From assembly GCF_014842075.1 (NCBI RefSeq), contig NZ_JACYVA010000007.1:105452-169451 (forward strand): a stretch of 64,000 nt of DNA, in the 5' to 3' direction. Each line of letters opens with the position of its first letter. Positions within the stretch are counted from its first letter, which is position 1. Shown here piece by piece: positions 1-9,705 of this stretch. The notes beneath the pieces were generated by a model that was not told the origin of the DNA, did no database searches, and saw only the letters and a list, made by a program, of their open reading frames with translations. The translations under genes and the position numbers were made by a program. Source of the stretch: Sphingomonas sp. CFBP 13720 (GTDB lineage: Bacteria; Pseudomonadota; Alphaproteobacteria; Sphingomonadales; Sphingomonadaceae).

Positions 1-358
1 ATTTGCCGGCAAGCTTGGCCAGTTCCTTGCGACGATCCTCGGTCAGGTCGGGGATCGGAAGCCGCAGCGTCTGACCGTCGACGATCGGGTTAAGGCCCAA
101 CCCCGCCGAACGGATCGCCTTGTCCGCCGGCCCGACATTGCCCTTGTCCCACACCTGTACCGACAGCATTCGCGGTTCGGGCGCCGAAACGGTCGCGATC
201 TGGTTCAGCGGCGTATGCGCGCCGTACACTTCGACGGTCACCGGATCGAGCAGCGATACCGATGCGCGACCGGTGCGCAGCCCGGCGAGATCGCCCTTGA
301 GCGATTCGACCGCGCCGGCCATGCGGCGCTCCAGATCGGCCTTGTTATATGCGGCCAT
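1..358 (-). CDS. frr: Ribosome recycling factor, 3' end cut by the window edge
   Basis: This encodes the first 119 or so residues of ribosome recycling factor, which with EF-G splits post-termination 70S ribosomes in the cytoplasm. The N-terminus begins [13 protein letters not shown] and contains the family signature LRTGRAS followed by an [16 protein letters not shown] strand and [10 protein letters not shown]. The start is the ATG whose complement lies at 356-358. The gene lies 31 bp downstream of pyrH on the same strand, the usual rpsB-tsf-pyrH-frr order, so it is probably co-transcribed. The C-terminal part of helical domain I lies outside the window. Confidence 0.95.
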   Translation of the reverse strand, partial: MAAYNKADLERRMAGAVESLKGDLAGLRTGRASVSLLDPVTVEVYGAHTPLNQIATVSAPEPRMLSVQVWDKGNVGPADKAIRSAGLGLNPIVDGQTLRLPIPDLTEDRRKELAKLAGK

Positions 359-389
359 AGATACTTCCTTTGCTTATCCGAAACAGGGA

Positions 390-1112
390 TCAGGCGTCAT
401 TCTGGACGGTCGTCGACACGCCCTCGCCCGCGAGCACCGCGGCAAGATTGCCTTCGTCGCGAATGTTGAAGACGACGATCGGGATATTGTTGTCGCGGCA
501 CAGCGCCACGGCCGACGCATCCATCACTTTCAGGTCGTCGGCCAGCACGCGGTTGAAGCCCAGCGTCTCGTACCGCTTGGCCGTCGGCACCTTTTTGGGA
601 TCGGCGTCATAGACGCCGTCGACGCTGGTGCCCTTGAACAGCGCTTCGCAGCCCATCTCGGCGGCGCGCAGCGCGGCGGTGGTGTCGGTGGTGAAGAACG
701 GGTTGCCGGTGCCCGCCGCAAAGATCACGACGCGACCCTTCTCCATATGCCGCACCGCGCGCCGACGGATATAGGGTTCGCAGACCGACGCCATCGGGAT
801 AGCCGACTGCACGCGGGTCTCGACGCCGATGCGCTCCAGCGCGTTCTGCATCGCCAGCGCGTTCATGACGGTGGCCAGCATCCCCATATAGTCGGCGCTG
901 GCCCGGTCGAACCCCTGCGCGGCACCGGCAAGGCCACGGAAGATATTGCCGCCGCCGACGACGACGCACAGGTCGTGCCCTTCGCTGCGCGCCGCCTGTA
1001 TCTCACGCGCGACGCGGTCGCACATTGTTGTGTCGATGCCATACTGGCCCGATCCCATCAGGACTTCGCCCGACAGTTTCAGAAGGATACGATTGAAACG
1101 GGGACGGGTCAT
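390..1112 (-). CDS. pyrH: UMP kinase
   Basis: Uridylate kinase of the amino-acid-kinase fold (240 aa, usual length). It phosphorylates UMP to UDP in pyrimidine nucleotide synthesis and works as a hexamer in the cytoplasm. The phosphate-binding segment KLSGE is at residues 12-16, the GGGNIFRG loop follows, and [10 protein letters not shown] and [13 protein letters not shown] are typical of the family. It lies between tsf and frr on the minus strand, with a hairpin in the tsf-pyrH gap, so it may be transcribed partly with tsf and partly alone. Confidence 0.96.
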   Translation of the reverse strand: MTRPRFNRILLKLSGEVLMGSGQYGIDTTMCDRVAREIQAARSEGHDLCVVVGGGNIFRGLAGAAQGFDRASADYMGMLATVMNALAMQNALERIGVETRVQSAIPMASVCEPYIRRRAVRHMEKGRVVIFAAGTGNPFFTTDTTAALRAAEMGCEALFKGTSVDGVYDADPKKVPTAKRYETLGFNRVLADDLKVMDASAVALCRDNNIPIVVFNIRDEGNLAAVLAGEGVSTTVQNDA

Positions 1113-1211
1113 GAAACCTGCGATATTGGGGGGCGGGAGCGCGGCGGACCCTAGACGCGGGCGTGCGGGATGCCAAGCGGCCTTTGCCGGGCCGCACGAC
1201 GTCCGACATGA

Positions 1212-1245
1212 AACGGGCCGCGCGAATTGCTTCGCGCGGCCCGTT
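1212..1245 (-). terminator. Hairpin between tsf and pyrH
   Basis: A perfect 15-bp inverted repeat (arms 1212-1226 and 1231-1245) with a 4-nt loop lies just downstream of the tsf stop codon. It is a strong RNA stem-loop but has no clear U-tract on the minus strand. It may be an attenuator, a weak terminator or a 3'-end stabiliser that lowers pyrH-frr expression relative to rpsB-tsf. Confidence 0.6.
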
Positions 1246-1266
1246 CGAACGACACTGGCTTGACGC

Positions 1267-2202
1267 TTACTTGGTCAGTCCGGCCGTCGCGGCGACTTCG
1301 GCGGCGAAGTCGCTTTCTTCCTTTTCGATGCCCTCACCCAGCTGGAAGCGGACATAGTCGGTCAGCACGATCGTCGTGCCGGCTGCCTTGGCGGCGCTGG
1401 CGACGACGTCGCCGACCGGGGTCTTGCCGTCCATCACGAACGCCTGGGTCAGCAGCGCGTTGTCCTTGCGGAACTTCTCGACCGGGCCGTTGATGATCCG
1501 CGCGGCAACCTCTTCCGACTTGCCGGCGATCTTGTCCGCGTTGCGCTCGCGCGCGATGGCGGCTTCACGCTCGACGATCGCAGGGTCGATACCCTCTGCA
1601 TTCAACGCCAGCGGGAATGCCGCCGCGATGTGCATCGCAATCTGCTTGCCCAGCGGTTCGAGAACATCGGCACCCGCATCCGACTCGAGCGCGACCAGCA
1701 CGCCGATCTTGCCGAGGCCGGGTGCAGCGGCATTGTGAACGTACGGGATCACCGCGCCCTGCTTCACTTCGACGCGCTTCGCACGACGCAGCACCTGATT
1801 TTCGCCGATGGTCGAGATGTTGGCGACCAGTGCGTCCTCGACCGTGCCGCCCTGCGGCATCGACTGCGTCTTGAGCGTTTCGATATCGTCGCCGGTTTCA
1901 AGCGCGATCGCGGTCACGTCGCGCACGAAGCCCTGGAACTGTTCGTTCTTTGCGACGAAGTCGGTCTGGCTGTTCACCTCGACCGCGATACCCTTGGTCC
2001 CGGCAACGGCGATGCCGACCAGACCTTCGGCAGCGGTACGGCTCGACTTCTTGGCGACGGCGGCAAGACCCTTGGTCCGCAACCAATCGATCGCGGCTTC
2101 CATGTCGCCGCCATTCTCGGTCAACGCCTTCTTGCAATCCATCATGCCGGCGCCCGAGCGCTCACGCAGTTCCTTGACGCCTGCGGCGGTTACTTCTGCC
2201 AT
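1267..2202 (-). CDS. tsf: Translation elongation factor Ts
   Basis: EF-Ts (311 aa) is the nucleotide exchange factor that regenerates EF-Tu-GTP. The N-terminal UBA-like region (residues 1-50, with [16 protein letters not shown]) is followed by the core motif TDFVAKN at residues 80-86, which contacts the EF-Tu nucleotide pocket. The gene follows rpsB with about 90 bp between them, the universal rpsB-tsf arrangement, and a hairpin lies after its stop. Length and motifs are normal. Confidence 0.97.
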   Translation of the reverse strand: MAEVTAAGVKELRERSGAGMMDCKKALTENGGDMEAAIDWLRTKGLAAVAKKSSRTAAEGLVGIAVAGTKGIAVEVNSQTDFVAKNEQFQGFVRDVTAIALETGDDIETLKTQSMPQGGTVEDALVANISTIGENQVLRRAKRVEVKQGAVIPYVHNAAAPGLGKIGVLVALESDAGADVLEPLGKQIAMHIAAAFPLALNAEGIDPAIVEREAAIARERNADKIAGKSEEVAARIINGPVEKFRKDNALLTQAFVMDGKTPVGDVVASAAKAAGTTIVLTDYVRFQLGEGIEKEESDFAAEVAATAGLTK

Positions 2203-2291
2203 GATCGGCTCCTATTGGTTTGAATGTGCGTACGGGCGAAGCAGTGCGTGAAAAACGCCCTGCCCCGCCCGCAAGTCAGGTCCGTGACAGG

Positions 2292-3113
2292 TCAGGCGTC
2301 GATCTGACGCTCGCCCTCGGCAGCGGTTTCCGGCGTGGTCGCAGCGGCAGGATGTTCCGGCTCGCTCAGCGCTTCCTCGGCCGGCGGTTCGTCCATCGCA
2401 CCCAGATCGCGACCCGAATGCGCCATCGCTTGCTGTCCGCCACGCGTCGCGGCGATCGCGATCGCCTCGCAATACAGGCGGATGGCGCGGCTGGCGTCGT
2501 CATTGGCGGGCACCGGGAAGGCGATGCCGTCCGGCGACACGTTCGAGTCGAGGATCGCAACGACCGGGATACCCAGCGTGTTGGCTTCCTTGATCGCCAG
2601 CTCTTCCTTGTTCGCATCGATCACGAACATGATGTCAGGAATGCCGCCCAGATCGCGGATGCCGCCGAGCGAAAGCTCCAGCTTGTCCTTCTCACGCGTC
2701 AGGTTCAGCACTTCCTTCTTGGTCAGGCCGTGCGTGTCGCCCGAAAGCTGCTCTTCGAGCGCCTTCAGACGCTTGATCGACTGCGAGATCGTCTTCCAAT
2801 TGGTGAGCATGCCGCCCAACCAGCGATGGTTCACGAAATGCTGGCCCGAACGACGTGCGGACTCGGCGATCGGCTCCTGAGCCTGACGCTTGGTGCCGAC
2901 GAAAAGGACCTTGCCTCCCGACGCGACGGTCGACGACACGAATTCCAGCGCGCGGGCGAACAGCGGCACGGTCTGCGACAGATCAAGGATGTGAACGCCG
3001 TTGCGATCACCGAAGATGTAAGGCTTCATCTTCGGGTTCCAGCGATGCGTCTGGTGCCCGAAATGCGCGCCCGATTCGAGCAACGCCTGCATGGTGACGA
3101 CGGGTGCCGCCAT
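2292..3113 (-). CDS. rpsB: 30S ribosomal protein S2
   Basis: Ribosomal protein S2 (273 aa), which binds the 30S head-body junction together with S1. The start is set at [14 protein letters not shown], matching the family N-terminus; an in-frame ATG 45 bp upstream falls within the structured leader. Family motifs include [32 protein letters not shown] and the nucleotide-binding-like VIDANKE. A C-terminal extension of about 35 residues rich in Ala, Pro and Glu is normal in alphaproteobacteria. It is the first gene of the rpsB-tsf unit and follows a probable autoregulatory leader. Confidence 0.97.
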   Translation of the reverse strand: MAAPVVTMQALLESGAHFGHQTHRWNPKMKPYIFGDRNGVHILDLSQTVPLFARALEFVSSTVASGGKVLFVGTKRQAQEPIAESARRSGQHFVNHRWLGGMLTNWKTISQSIKRLKALEEQLSGDTHGLTKKEVLNLTREKDKLELSLGGIRDLGGIPDIMFVIDANKEELAIKEANTLGIPVVAILDSNVSPDGIAFPVPANDDASRAIRLYCEAIAIAATRGGQQAMAHSGRDLGAMDEPPAEEALSEPEHPAAATTPETAAEGERQIDA

Positions 3114-3135
3114 AGGATAATTCCTTCCGGTTGAG

Positions 3136-3211
3136 CCTCTGGGAAGCAGGAACCCCATCAGGCCGAAGGCCGGGGCACCGGGTTATGCGCTTCCCATGTG
3201 GGGTTGAGAGG
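3136..3211 (-). promoter_or_regulatory. Structured rpsB mRNA leader with an interleaved pseudoknot
   Basis: Two 7-bp perfect pairings interleave in the 5' untranslated region of rpsB: 3141-3147 with 3189-3195 (GGGAAGC/GCTTCCC) and 3151-3157 with 3199-3205 (AACCCCA/TGGGGTT). A further 5-bp helix (3136-3140 with 3207-3211) closes the structure, and a GGCC-TTC-GGCC hairpin (3161-3171) sits inside. The order A-B-A'-B' is a pseudoknot. In other bacteria rpsB leaders are known to be bound by S2 for autoregulation; the same role here is inference. Confidence 0.6.
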
Positions 3212-3215
3212 TGCG

Positions 3216-3244
3216 CCATTAGCCGATCGCATCGTTGCGATCAA
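3216..3244 (-). promoter_or_regulatory. Probable sigma-70-type promoter for rpsB-tsf
   Basis: On the minus strand TTGATC (3239-3244) and TAATGG (3216-3221) are separated by exactly 17 bp. They lie immediately upstream of the structured leader, about 100 bp before the rpsB start. The match is moderate, but the position suits a promoter whose transcript begins just before the leader fold. Confidence 0.45.
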
Positions 3245-3370
3245 GGCTTGACGGGGAGAACGATATAGGAACATACAGTGTTCAGACGATGATCGTGGAA
3301 CCGGAAACGCGACGGGTGGTTCCGTCCGTTGCGTTTTCCATGATTAACCATGGACACGGGGAGTTAAGAG

Positions 3371-3595
3371 ATGGCCCTGCTCGCTTCAGTGATGTTTGCT
3401 TTTGCGTTCCTCGTCGCATTCGGTGCGATCGTGGGAACGATACTGCCGGCGCGGGAACGCATCCTGCGGCTTCTGATGGCCGGGCCGGAATGGACGATCG
3501 AGCCGCTGCCGCCGGTGCGGCTGACATCGCGCCGTGGTGTCATCCATCAGCGGATGGTCACGCCTTCGACGGTGCCGCTTCGCGCAGCCGCCTGA
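3371..3595 (+). CDS. Small single-pass membrane protein of unknown function
   Basis: A 74-residue protein starting MALLASVMFAFAFLVAFG with a good Shine-Dalgarno (GGAG) about 8 bp before the ATG. Residues 3-25 form one hydrophobic segment. The rest is a short basic cytoplasmic tail with RERILRLLMAG, LPPVRLTSRR and a C-terminal RAAA. I do not recognise a named family. It stands alone between rpsB and pssA, and its last 38 bp overlap the 3' end of the convergent pssA gene. Confidence 0.6.
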   Translation: MALLASVMFAFAFLVAFGAIVGTILPARERILRLLMAGPEWTIEPLPPVRLTSRRGVIHQRMVTPSTVPLRAAA

Positions 3596-4325
3596 CGCGG
3601 GAATAGCTGCGGATACTGAACGGGAGGGTCGCGAGGTAGGCCACGCAGACCACCGTCAGCGTCTGCCATGGTGCCGATACCAGTGCCGCAGCCACGACGA
3701 CGACCGCGACCAGCGCCTCGAACCGGATGTTGCGGCGTAGCTTGAGCGACGACCAGCTGAACGTCGCAACGCTCGACACCATCAGGAATGCGATGAGCGC
3801 AACCCACGGTGCCACGATCCATGGCGAGCGGAAGATCGCCTCGTCGCTCCAGATCCAGATATAGAGCGGCAGCATCGCCAGCCCTGCGCCCGCCGGTGCC
3901 GGGATGCCGGTCAGGAACCCGGCGGATTTGTGTGGTTGTTCCGCCACGTCGATACTGGCGTTGAAACGCGCGAGGCGCAGTGCCGTGAATACGGCATAGA
4001 CCAGCGCGACGATCCAGCCGATGCGCGGTTCGGTCATCAACGACCACAGATACATGATCAGCGCCGGGGAAACGCCGAACGATATTGCATCCGACAGCGA
4101 ATCGAGTTCTGCGCCGAACCGGCTTTCGCCGCGCACCAGACGGGCGACGCGACCGTCGATGCCGTCGAGTACGCCCGCGAGCAACACCATCAGCACCGCC
4201 CGCTCCCATTCGCCGCCGATGGCGAACCGGATGCCGGTAAGGCCCGAACAGAGTGCCAGCGCCGTGACGGCATTGGGTGCGATCGCGCGCAGCGGGATGC
4301 CGCGGCCTGGCAGAGGGCGTCGCAT
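3558..4325 (-). CDS. pssA: CDP-diacylglycerol-serine O-phosphatidyltransferase
   Basis: Membrane enzyme (255 aa) that makes phosphatidylserine from CDP-diacylglycerol and L-serine. The CDP-alcohol phosphotransferase signature DG-x2-AR-x8-G-x3-D-x3-D is complete at residues 57-79 (starting DGRVAR, ending in LDSLSD). Several hydrophobic helices follow, as in type II PssA. It lies 2 bp downstream of psd, which uses its product, so the two are an operon for phosphatidylethanolamine synthesis. Its 3' end runs antisense into the small membrane protein gene at 3371-3595. Confidence 0.95.
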   Translation of the reverse strand: MRRPLPGRGIPLRAIAPNAVTALALCSGLTGIRFAIGGEWERAVLMVLLAGVLDGIDGRVARLVRGESRFGAELDSLSDAISFGVSPALIMYLWSLMTEPRIGWIVALVYAVFTALRLARFNASIDVAEQPHKSAGFLTGIPAPAGAGLAMLPLYIWIWSDEAIFRSPWIVAPWVALIAFLMVSSVATFSWSSLKLRRNIRFEALVAVVVVAAALVSAPWQTLTVVCVAYLATLPFSIRSYSRVRRLREAAPSKA

Positions 4326-4327
4326 GG

Positions 4328-5059
4328 TTATTGTGCAATCCCGATGACGGCAGGCATCGCAGGCCGCCCGAGGATGGTTTCACCGGCGATGCTGCGCTGA
4401 CCCAGCGCGACCTGCGGCTCGATACCTTCGGGCAGATACACGTCGACGCGGCTTCCGAAGCGGATCAGCCCGATCCGTTGACCCGTCGCGACGATATCCC
4501 CCGCCTTGGCGAAGGCCACGATGCGACGCGCGACCAGTCCGGCGATCTGGGTGAAGCCGACCCGTTGTCCGTCATGCCCCTCCACCACGAAATGCTGGCG
4601 CTCGTTCTCGTCGCTCGCCTTGTCGAGATCGGCGTTCAGGAATTTGCCGGAGATATAGATCACTTGGCGGATCGTTCCGGCGATCGGCGTGCGGTTGATG
4701 TGCACGTCGAAGACCGACATGAAGATCGACACGCGCATCATCGACCCTTCGCCAAGCCCGTTCGAACCACGAAGTTCGGGCGGAAGATCGACGCGCTGGA
4801 CCATCGTGACCAGCCCATCGGCCGGCGCGACGATCAGCCCCTCGCCCTGCGGCGTCGCGCGGATGGGGTCGCGAAAGAAGGATGCGACCCACAACGTCAC
4901 CAATGCCATGGGCCACGCCAGCGTTTCCCACGCCATGAACGCAAGGAACGCGGTGATTGCGGCGGCGATCAGGACGTATTTGCGTCCTTCAGGGTGGACG
5001 GAGGGCCAGCGCCACTTGACGGTCGTGGTGCCGACCGCGGGCTGTTCGAGCGATGCCAT
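4328..5059 (-). CDS. psd: Phosphatidylserine decarboxylase proenzyme
   Basis: Decarboxylates phosphatidylserine to phosphatidylethanolamine at the inner membrane. This is the short (type B) form, 243 aa from MASLEQP. Two hydrophobic stretches (residues 28-60) precede the FFRDP motif. APADG (78-82) and FDVHINR (117-123) carry the catalytic Asp and His positions, and the self-cleavage site is FGS at 201-203, where the Ser becomes the pyruvoyl group. The longer reading frame upstream adds an unlikely 22 residues. It is the first gene of a psd-pssA pair. Confidence 0.94.
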   Translation of the reverse strand: MASLEQPAVGTTTVKWRWPSVHPEGRKYVLIAAAITAFLAFMAWETLAWPMALVTLWVASFFRDPIRATPQGEGLIVAPADGLVTMVQRVDLPPELRGSNGLGEGSMMRVSIFMSVFDVHINRTPIAGTIRQVIYISGKFLNADLDKASDENERQHFVVEGHDGQRVGFTQIAGLVARRIVAFAKAGDIVATGQRIGLIRFGSRVDVYLPEGIEPQVALGQRSIAGETILGRPAMPAVIGIAQ

Positions 5060-5190
5060 GAAGCGTGGTGTACCCAAGCCGGGCCGTGCTGACAACCACA
5101 TCGCCGAGCAAGGGCCGGGCCGCACCGGTTGATCGCAGACGACGCAACCCGTAAGGCCGACACAATTCCAACCATATCGAGAGCACGCGC

Positions 5191-6411
5191 ATGGCGAAGA
5201 TCAAGGTCAAAACTCCGGTCGTTGAGATCGACGGCGACGAAATGACCCGCATCATCTGGGCATGGATCCGCGAGCGTCTGATCCAGCCCTATCTGGAAAT
5301 CGACCTCGACTATTATGATCTGGGCATCGAGAAGCGCGACGAGACCGACGACAAGATCACGGTCGACAGCGCCAAGGCGATCCAGCGCTATGGCGTGGGT
5401 GTGAAGTGCGCCACGATCACCCCCGACGAACAGCGCGTCGAGGAATTCGGCCTGAAGAAGATGTGGCGTTCGCCCAACGGGACGATCCGCAACATCCTCG
5501 GCGGTGTGGTGTTTCGCGAGCCGATCGTCATATCCAACGTCCCGCGCCTGATCCCCGGCTGGACCAAGCCGATCGTCGTCGGCCGCCATGCGTTCGGCGA
5601 CCAGTACAAGGCGACCGATTTCAAGGTCCCCGGTGCCGGCAAGCTGACGATGAAGTGGGAAGGCACCGACGGCCAGACGATCGAGGAGGAAGTGTTCGAC
5701 TTCCCCGCCGCCGGCGTCGCAATGGGCATGTACAATCTGGACGAATCGATCCGCGACTTTGCGCGCGCTTCGATGAATTACGGCCTTGGCCGTGGCTGGC
5801 CGGTGTACCTGTCGACCAAGAACACGATCCTGAAGGCCTATGACGGCCGGTTCAAGGACATCTTCGAAGAGGTGTTCGCCGCCGAATTCAAGGACCAGTT
5901 CCAGGCAGCCGGCATCGTCTACGAACATCGTCTGATCGACGACATGGTCGCCAGCGCGCTCAAGTGGCATGGCGAGTTCGTCTGGGCGTGCAAGAACTAT
6001 GACGGCGACGTGCAGTCGGACCAGGTCGCGCAGGGCTTCGGTTCGCTGGGGCTGATGACGTCGGTCCTGATGTCGCCGGACGGCAAGACGATCGAGGCGG
6101 AAGCCGCGCATGGCACGGTCACGCGCCACTATCGTCAGCATCAGCAGGGCAAGGCGACGTCGACCAACCCGATCGCGTCGATCTTCGCATGGACCGGCGG
6201 CCTGAAGTATCGCGGCAAGTTCGACGACACGCCCGACGTGACGCGGTTCGCCGAGACGCTGGAGCGCGTGTGCATCGAAACGGTCGAAGCCGGCCACATG
6301 ACGAAGGATCTGGCGATCCTGATCGGCCCGAACCAGCCGTGGATGACGACCGAGCAGTTCTTCGAACAGGTTCGCGTCAACCTCGAAAGCGCGATGGGTT
6401 CGCAGGGCTGA
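5191..6411 (+). CDS. icd: NADP-dependent isocitrate dehydrogenase
   Basis: TCA-cycle enzyme (406 aa) oxidising isocitrate to 2-oxoglutarate with NADP+. It is the eukaryote-like homodimeric type common in alphaproteobacteria: it begins [20 protein letters not shown], and shows [12 protein letters not shown] (substrate serine loop), [12 protein letters not shown], the DDMVA metal-site region and [10 protein letters not shown] for cofactor binding. It is monocistronic, with its own rho-independent terminator directly after the stop. Confidence 0.97.
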   Translation: MAKIKVKTPVVEIDGDEMTRIIWAWIRERLIQPYLEIDLDYYDLGIEKRDETDDKITVDSAKAIQRYGVGVKCATITPDEQRVEEFGLKKMWRSPNGTIRNILGGVVFREPIVISNVPRLIPGWTKPIVVGRHAFGDQYKATDFKVPGAGKLTMKWEGTDGQTIEEEVFDFPAAGVAMGMYNLDESIRDFARASMNYGLGRGWPVYLSTKNTILKAYDGRFKDIFEEVFAAEFKDQFQAAGIVYEHRLIDDMVASALKWHGEFVWACKNYDGDVQSDQVAQGFGSLGLMTSVLMSPDGKTIEAEAAHGTVTRHYRQHQQGKATSTNPIASIFAWTGGLKYRGKFDDTPDVTRFAETLERVCIETVEAGHMTKDLAILIGPNQPWMTTEQFFEQVRVNLESAMGSQG

Positions 6412-6436
6412 TCCCTTTGCCCCGACGCGCCTGACG

Positions 6437-6474
6437 ACGGCGTCCGTTCCCTTTAGCGGGACGGACGCCGTTTT
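6437..6474 (+). terminator. Rho-independent terminator of icd
   Basis: Perfect 11-bp stem (6437-6447 with 6461-6471), extended inwards by CCC/GGG, followed immediately by TTTT. It lies 25 bp after the icd stop codon and insulates icd from the downstream antiporter gene. Confidence 0.85.
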
Positions 6475-6520
6475 CGTGTTCGTGGTTGCGGCGACCGTGC
6501 CGCTTCCGCAACAATAGGGC

Positions 6521-8293
6521 ATGCCGTTACCGATCGATTCGACGCCGTTCAGCGATTCGCTGGTCATCCTGGGAGCCGCTGGCCTCGTCATCCCCGCCTT
6601 CGCCCGGTTTCGCGTCAACCCGGTGATCGGTTTCATTCTGGTCGGCATCCTGGTCGGGCCGTTCGGACTGGGGCAATTGGTCCCCTATGCCCCGTGGCTG
6701 TTCCACGTCACGATCACCGACCGGCATTCGATCGAACCCTTCGCCGAATTTGGCATCATCCTGCTGCTGTTCTCGATCGGGCTGGAACTGTCGTTCAAGC
6801 GGCTGTGGGCGATGCGCAGGCTGGTGTTCGGGCTGGGCGCGGCGGAGCTGTTCGGATCGGGCCTGCTGATCGGCCTCGCGCTGCTGTTGCTGGGACAGGC
6901 CAGCGCGGGCGCGATCGGTCTGGGCCTCGCGCTGGCGCTGTCGTCGACCGCGCTGGTGCTGCCGATGGCGGGGACGACCGGGCCGGTCGGACGGACGGCA
7001 TTCGCGATGCTGTTGTTCGAGGATCTGGCGCTGGTGCCGATCATCTTCGCGCTGGGCGCGCTGGCGCCGGCCGCGCAGGATGGCGGCTGGTCGAACCTTG
7101 GCATGACTGCGCTGTACGGCGGACTGAGCGTGATCGCGCTGTACGGTGCAGGCCGCTTCTTCCTGCCGAAGCTGTTCGCGCAGGCGGCGCGAACCAAAAG
7201 CCCCGAACTGTTCCTGTCGGCCAGCCTGCTGGTGGTAATTGTCGCCAGCCTCGTCACCACCGCCGCAGGCCTGTCGCCGATCGTCGGTGCGCTGCTGGCA
7301 GGACTCCTGATCGCCGAAACCGAATATCACAGCGAGGTCGAGGTCATCACCGCGCCGTTCAAGGGACTGGCGCTGGGCGTGTTCCTCATCACCATCGGCA
7401 TGAGCCTCGATCTGGCGACGATCGCGGACAACTGGCCATCGCTGCTCGGGGCCATCGCCGGAGTCGTGGTGGTGAAGTCGGTGGTGACGACGCTGCTGCT
7501 CCGCATCAACGGCGTACGCACCGGCACCGCGACCGAAACCGGCCTGCTGATGGCAAGCCCTTCCGAGACGACGCTGATCGTGCTGGCTGCGGCGACGCAG
7601 GCGCAGTTGATCCTGCCGTCGACTGCCGCCTTCTGGCAGACCGTGACCGCGATCGGACTGACGATCACGCCATTGCTGGCGATGCTGGGCAAACGGGCAT
7701 CGCGCCGGATCGAAGGGCGTACCGGCGGTGAGGAGCCCCCACCCCCGGCGACGACATCGGGTGTGGTCATCATCGGGTTCGGCCGGGTCGGACGCCTGAT
7801 CGCGGAAATGCTGAAGGTTCACGGCAAGCCGTACATTGCGGTCGATTCGGACATCGACAACGTCGCGCAGGCGCGGGCGGAGGGGCACCCGATCCTGTTC
7901 GGCGACGTATCTCGATCCGAACTGGTCGACCGGCTGGACCTTGGCCGCGCGACCGCGCTGGTGCTGACGATGGACGATCCGGTACTGACCGTCCGGCTGA
8001 CCAAGCGGGTTCGCGGATGGGTGCCCAACCTGACCATCCTCGCCCGGGCGCGCGATGCCGGCCATGCGGCGGAACTCTATGCCGCCGGAGTCAGTGACGC
8101 GGTGCCCGAAACGCTGGAAAGCTCGCTGCAACTTTCCGAAGCCGTGCTGGTCGATCTGGGCGTTGCGATGGGGCCGGTGATCGCGTCGATCCACGAAAAG
8201 CGCGACGAGTTGCGCCAGTCGATCCGGGCGCAGGCGAGCCTCGAACGCGAGCCGCGCATCCGGCGGCTGCGGCGCATGGATGAATCGGTCTGA
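6521..8293 (+). CDS. CPA2-family monovalent cation:proton antiporter with RCK domain (KefB/YbaL-like)
   Basis: 590-residue inner-membrane antiporter. Residues 1-400 hold about a dozen hydrophobic helices of the Na+/H+ exchanger fold, with GFILVGILVGPFGLG near the N-terminus, LLFSIGLELS, and the conserved LFEDLALVPI helix. Residues 415-540 are a TrkA-N (RCK) domain with the dinucleotide-binding motif GFGRVG, which usually gates such transporters. The family moves K+ or Na+ against H+; the ion cannot be told here. It follows the icd terminator as a single gene. Confidence 0.9.
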   Translation: MPLPIDSTPFSDSLVILGAAGLVIPAFARFRVNPVIGFILVGILVGPFGLGQLVPYAPWLFHVTITDRHSIEPFAEFGIILLLFSIGLELSFKRLWAMRRLVFGLGAAELFGSGLLIGLALLLLGQASAGAIGLGLALALSSTALVLPMAGTTGPVGRTAFAMLLFEDLALVPIIFALGALAPAAQDGGWSNLGMTALYGGLSVIALYGAGRFFLPKLFAQAARTKSPELFLSASLLVVIVASLVTTAAGLSPIVGALLAGLLIAETEYHSEVEVITAPFKGLALGVFLITIGMSLDLATIADNWPSLLGAIAGVVVVKSVVTTLLLRINGVRTGTATETGLLMASPSETTLIVLAAATQAQLILPSTAAFWQTVTAIGLTITPLLAMLGKRASRRIEGRTGGEEPPPPATTSGVVIIGFGRVGRLIAEMLKVHGKPYIAVDSDIDNVAQARAEGHPILFGDVSRSELVDRLDLGRATALVLTMDDPVLTVRLTKRVRGWVPNLTILARARDAGHAAELYAAGVSDAVPETLESSLQLSEAVLVDLGVAMGPVIASIHEKRDELRQSIRAQASLEREPRIRRLRRMDESV

Positions 8294-8856
8294 ACCGGCC
8301 AAAGGTCACAAAAGTCACACTCGTGGCGCATTTGTATTTGTATGTCGCCGGGCGGGAAACGACGGTACGAACGGGTAGCCGATTGAACGAACCCGTCGAG
8401 GATATCGAGCGAGCCCACTGTAGGAAAGTGGCGCGAGCAACATAGTCTAACCTATTGATAACGCGGTAGAATGACCGATAACCCGAAGCGCGATTTGCCT
8501 ATGGACGTATGGGGTCGGCCGCTCGGGCAGGCTCCTGGGCGCCGATAGGTCACTGTCGATGCAGGAGCGTTCCTGCACGGACCGATACCGGTGCTACCAG
8601 CGTTCGGCATTTGGCACAGCCGGGCATATCTAAAGCCCGTTGGTATCAATGGTGATCGTTGGCGTGCCAGTCGAAGCATTTCGACGTTCGTTCAGAACAT
8701 AACGGAATCGATGCGTATCGATCATACGGCGTGCCGGATGCAGCGATCATTCGCTTGAAGCGGTCCGCATCCGCGCGAGCGTGGTCCCGTCGCGCAGTAA
8801 TCTCCTTTCTCGATCGGATGCAGCGGCACCGCGTACGAACACAGATCAGGCTGACC
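8294..8856. other. 563-bp stretch with no credible gene
   Basis: No open frame here has a plausible start, ribosome-binding site or family resemblance. Base composition is visibly less GC-rich than the flanks. The only structure I see is a 7-bp hairpin (8560-8566 with 8571-8577). It separates the plus-strand antiporter from the end of the alaS-linked minus-strand gene and may be decayed coding DNA or an unrecognised RNA. Confidence 0.5.
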
Positions 8857-9702
8857 TCAGCGTTTGCCGGGGGTCGTCAAGGCTCGCGTCAACGCCTGCC
8901 TTTGCGCGCCGTTACGCTGTGCCGGCGACATGCGGTAATATGCGCGAAGATAGGCAAGATCGAAGGGCGTTGCGGTATCCGGTGAGGGATCGGCGTCGAA
9001 CAGCGACAGGATCGACCGACCGCCGCCACCCGGCCGGGCGTCCGTGAACGCGCGCATCGCGGCGTAATCCGCCAGTTGAGTGGTCGTCCGACCGGCCACC
9101 GACCGACGGTCGATCATCACCACCGCCAGTCCGATGTCGCGTCGGACCGGCTGATACAATCTGGTCGGGAACGAGACCTGCTGCGTCGGAACGCCGTCCG
9201 CACCCGGTGCAAGGGGTACGCCGTCCCGACCGACGGTCGCGGCAATCGACCACGCCAGCGCGGGACCATCGGTCTTCTTCCATCGGCCGATCACCGCATG
9301 GTCGAGACCATGGAACAGCGCAGGCCGTCGGTTCAGCATGGGTTGAATCTGCCGGGCGGGATCGGGCGCAAAGATCACCAGCACATTGGGGATGCACCCG
9401 TCCGCCGCGACGTCCAGCCCTGCACCTACCGCCAGCCGGGTCATGCGATCGGCGATCGACCGGAGTAACCGAGTGGGAAGTCCGCCGGCTGCGACGCAAA
9501 CCGGCTCGGCGAAGCGAGCCATCGGCGTATCATAGTCGAGCCGTGGCGCGACTTCCCGAACGAAGCGATTCGCTTCCTCGGTGTCGGACGTGGGTCGAGC
9601 AGTCACGACGATTTCGTCCGGCGGGGTCTGGCGTTCGGGCGGGGCCGGCGTGGCCTGTCCCAGTACCGCTATCGCGACCGACATCACCGTCGTGGCCAGC
9701 AT
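8857..9702 (-). CDS. Exported protein of unknown function
   Basis: 281 residues with an N-terminal signal peptide (hydrophobic residues 5-18, MSVAIAVLGQATPAPP), then an EIVVTA segment often seen after the signal peptide of sphingomonad envelope proteins. The mature part has two conserved-looking Cys (in AEPVCVAAGG and AADGCIPNV), FAPDPARQIQ and a YYRMSPAQR near the C-terminus. I cannot name a family. It starts 3 bp after the alaS stop codon, so it is almost certainly co-transcribed with alaS. Confidence 0.75.
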   Translation of the reverse strand: MLATTVMSVAIAVLGQATPAPPERQTPPDEIVVTARPTSDTEEANRFVREVAPRLDYDTPMARFAEPVCVAAGGLPTRLLRSIADRMTRLAVGAGLDVAADGCIPNVLVIFAPDPARQIQPMLNRRPALFHGLDHAVIGRWKKTDGPALAWSIAATVGRDGVPLAPGADGVPTQQVSFPTRLYQPVRRDIGLAVVMIDRRSVAGRTTTQLADYAAMRAFTDARPGGGGRSILSLFDADPSPDTATPFDLAYLRAYYRMSPAQRNGAQRQALTRALTTPGKR

Positions 9703-9705
9703 GCT

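Noticed and set aside
4969..6648. 559-aa minus-strand frame opposite icd
   Set aside because: Shadow of icd and its flanks; no domain and no ribosome-binding site.
6527..8302. Minus-strand frame of 591 aa opposite the antiporter
   Set aside because: Arg/Gln/Asp-rich with no domain; shadow of the plus-strand antiporter.
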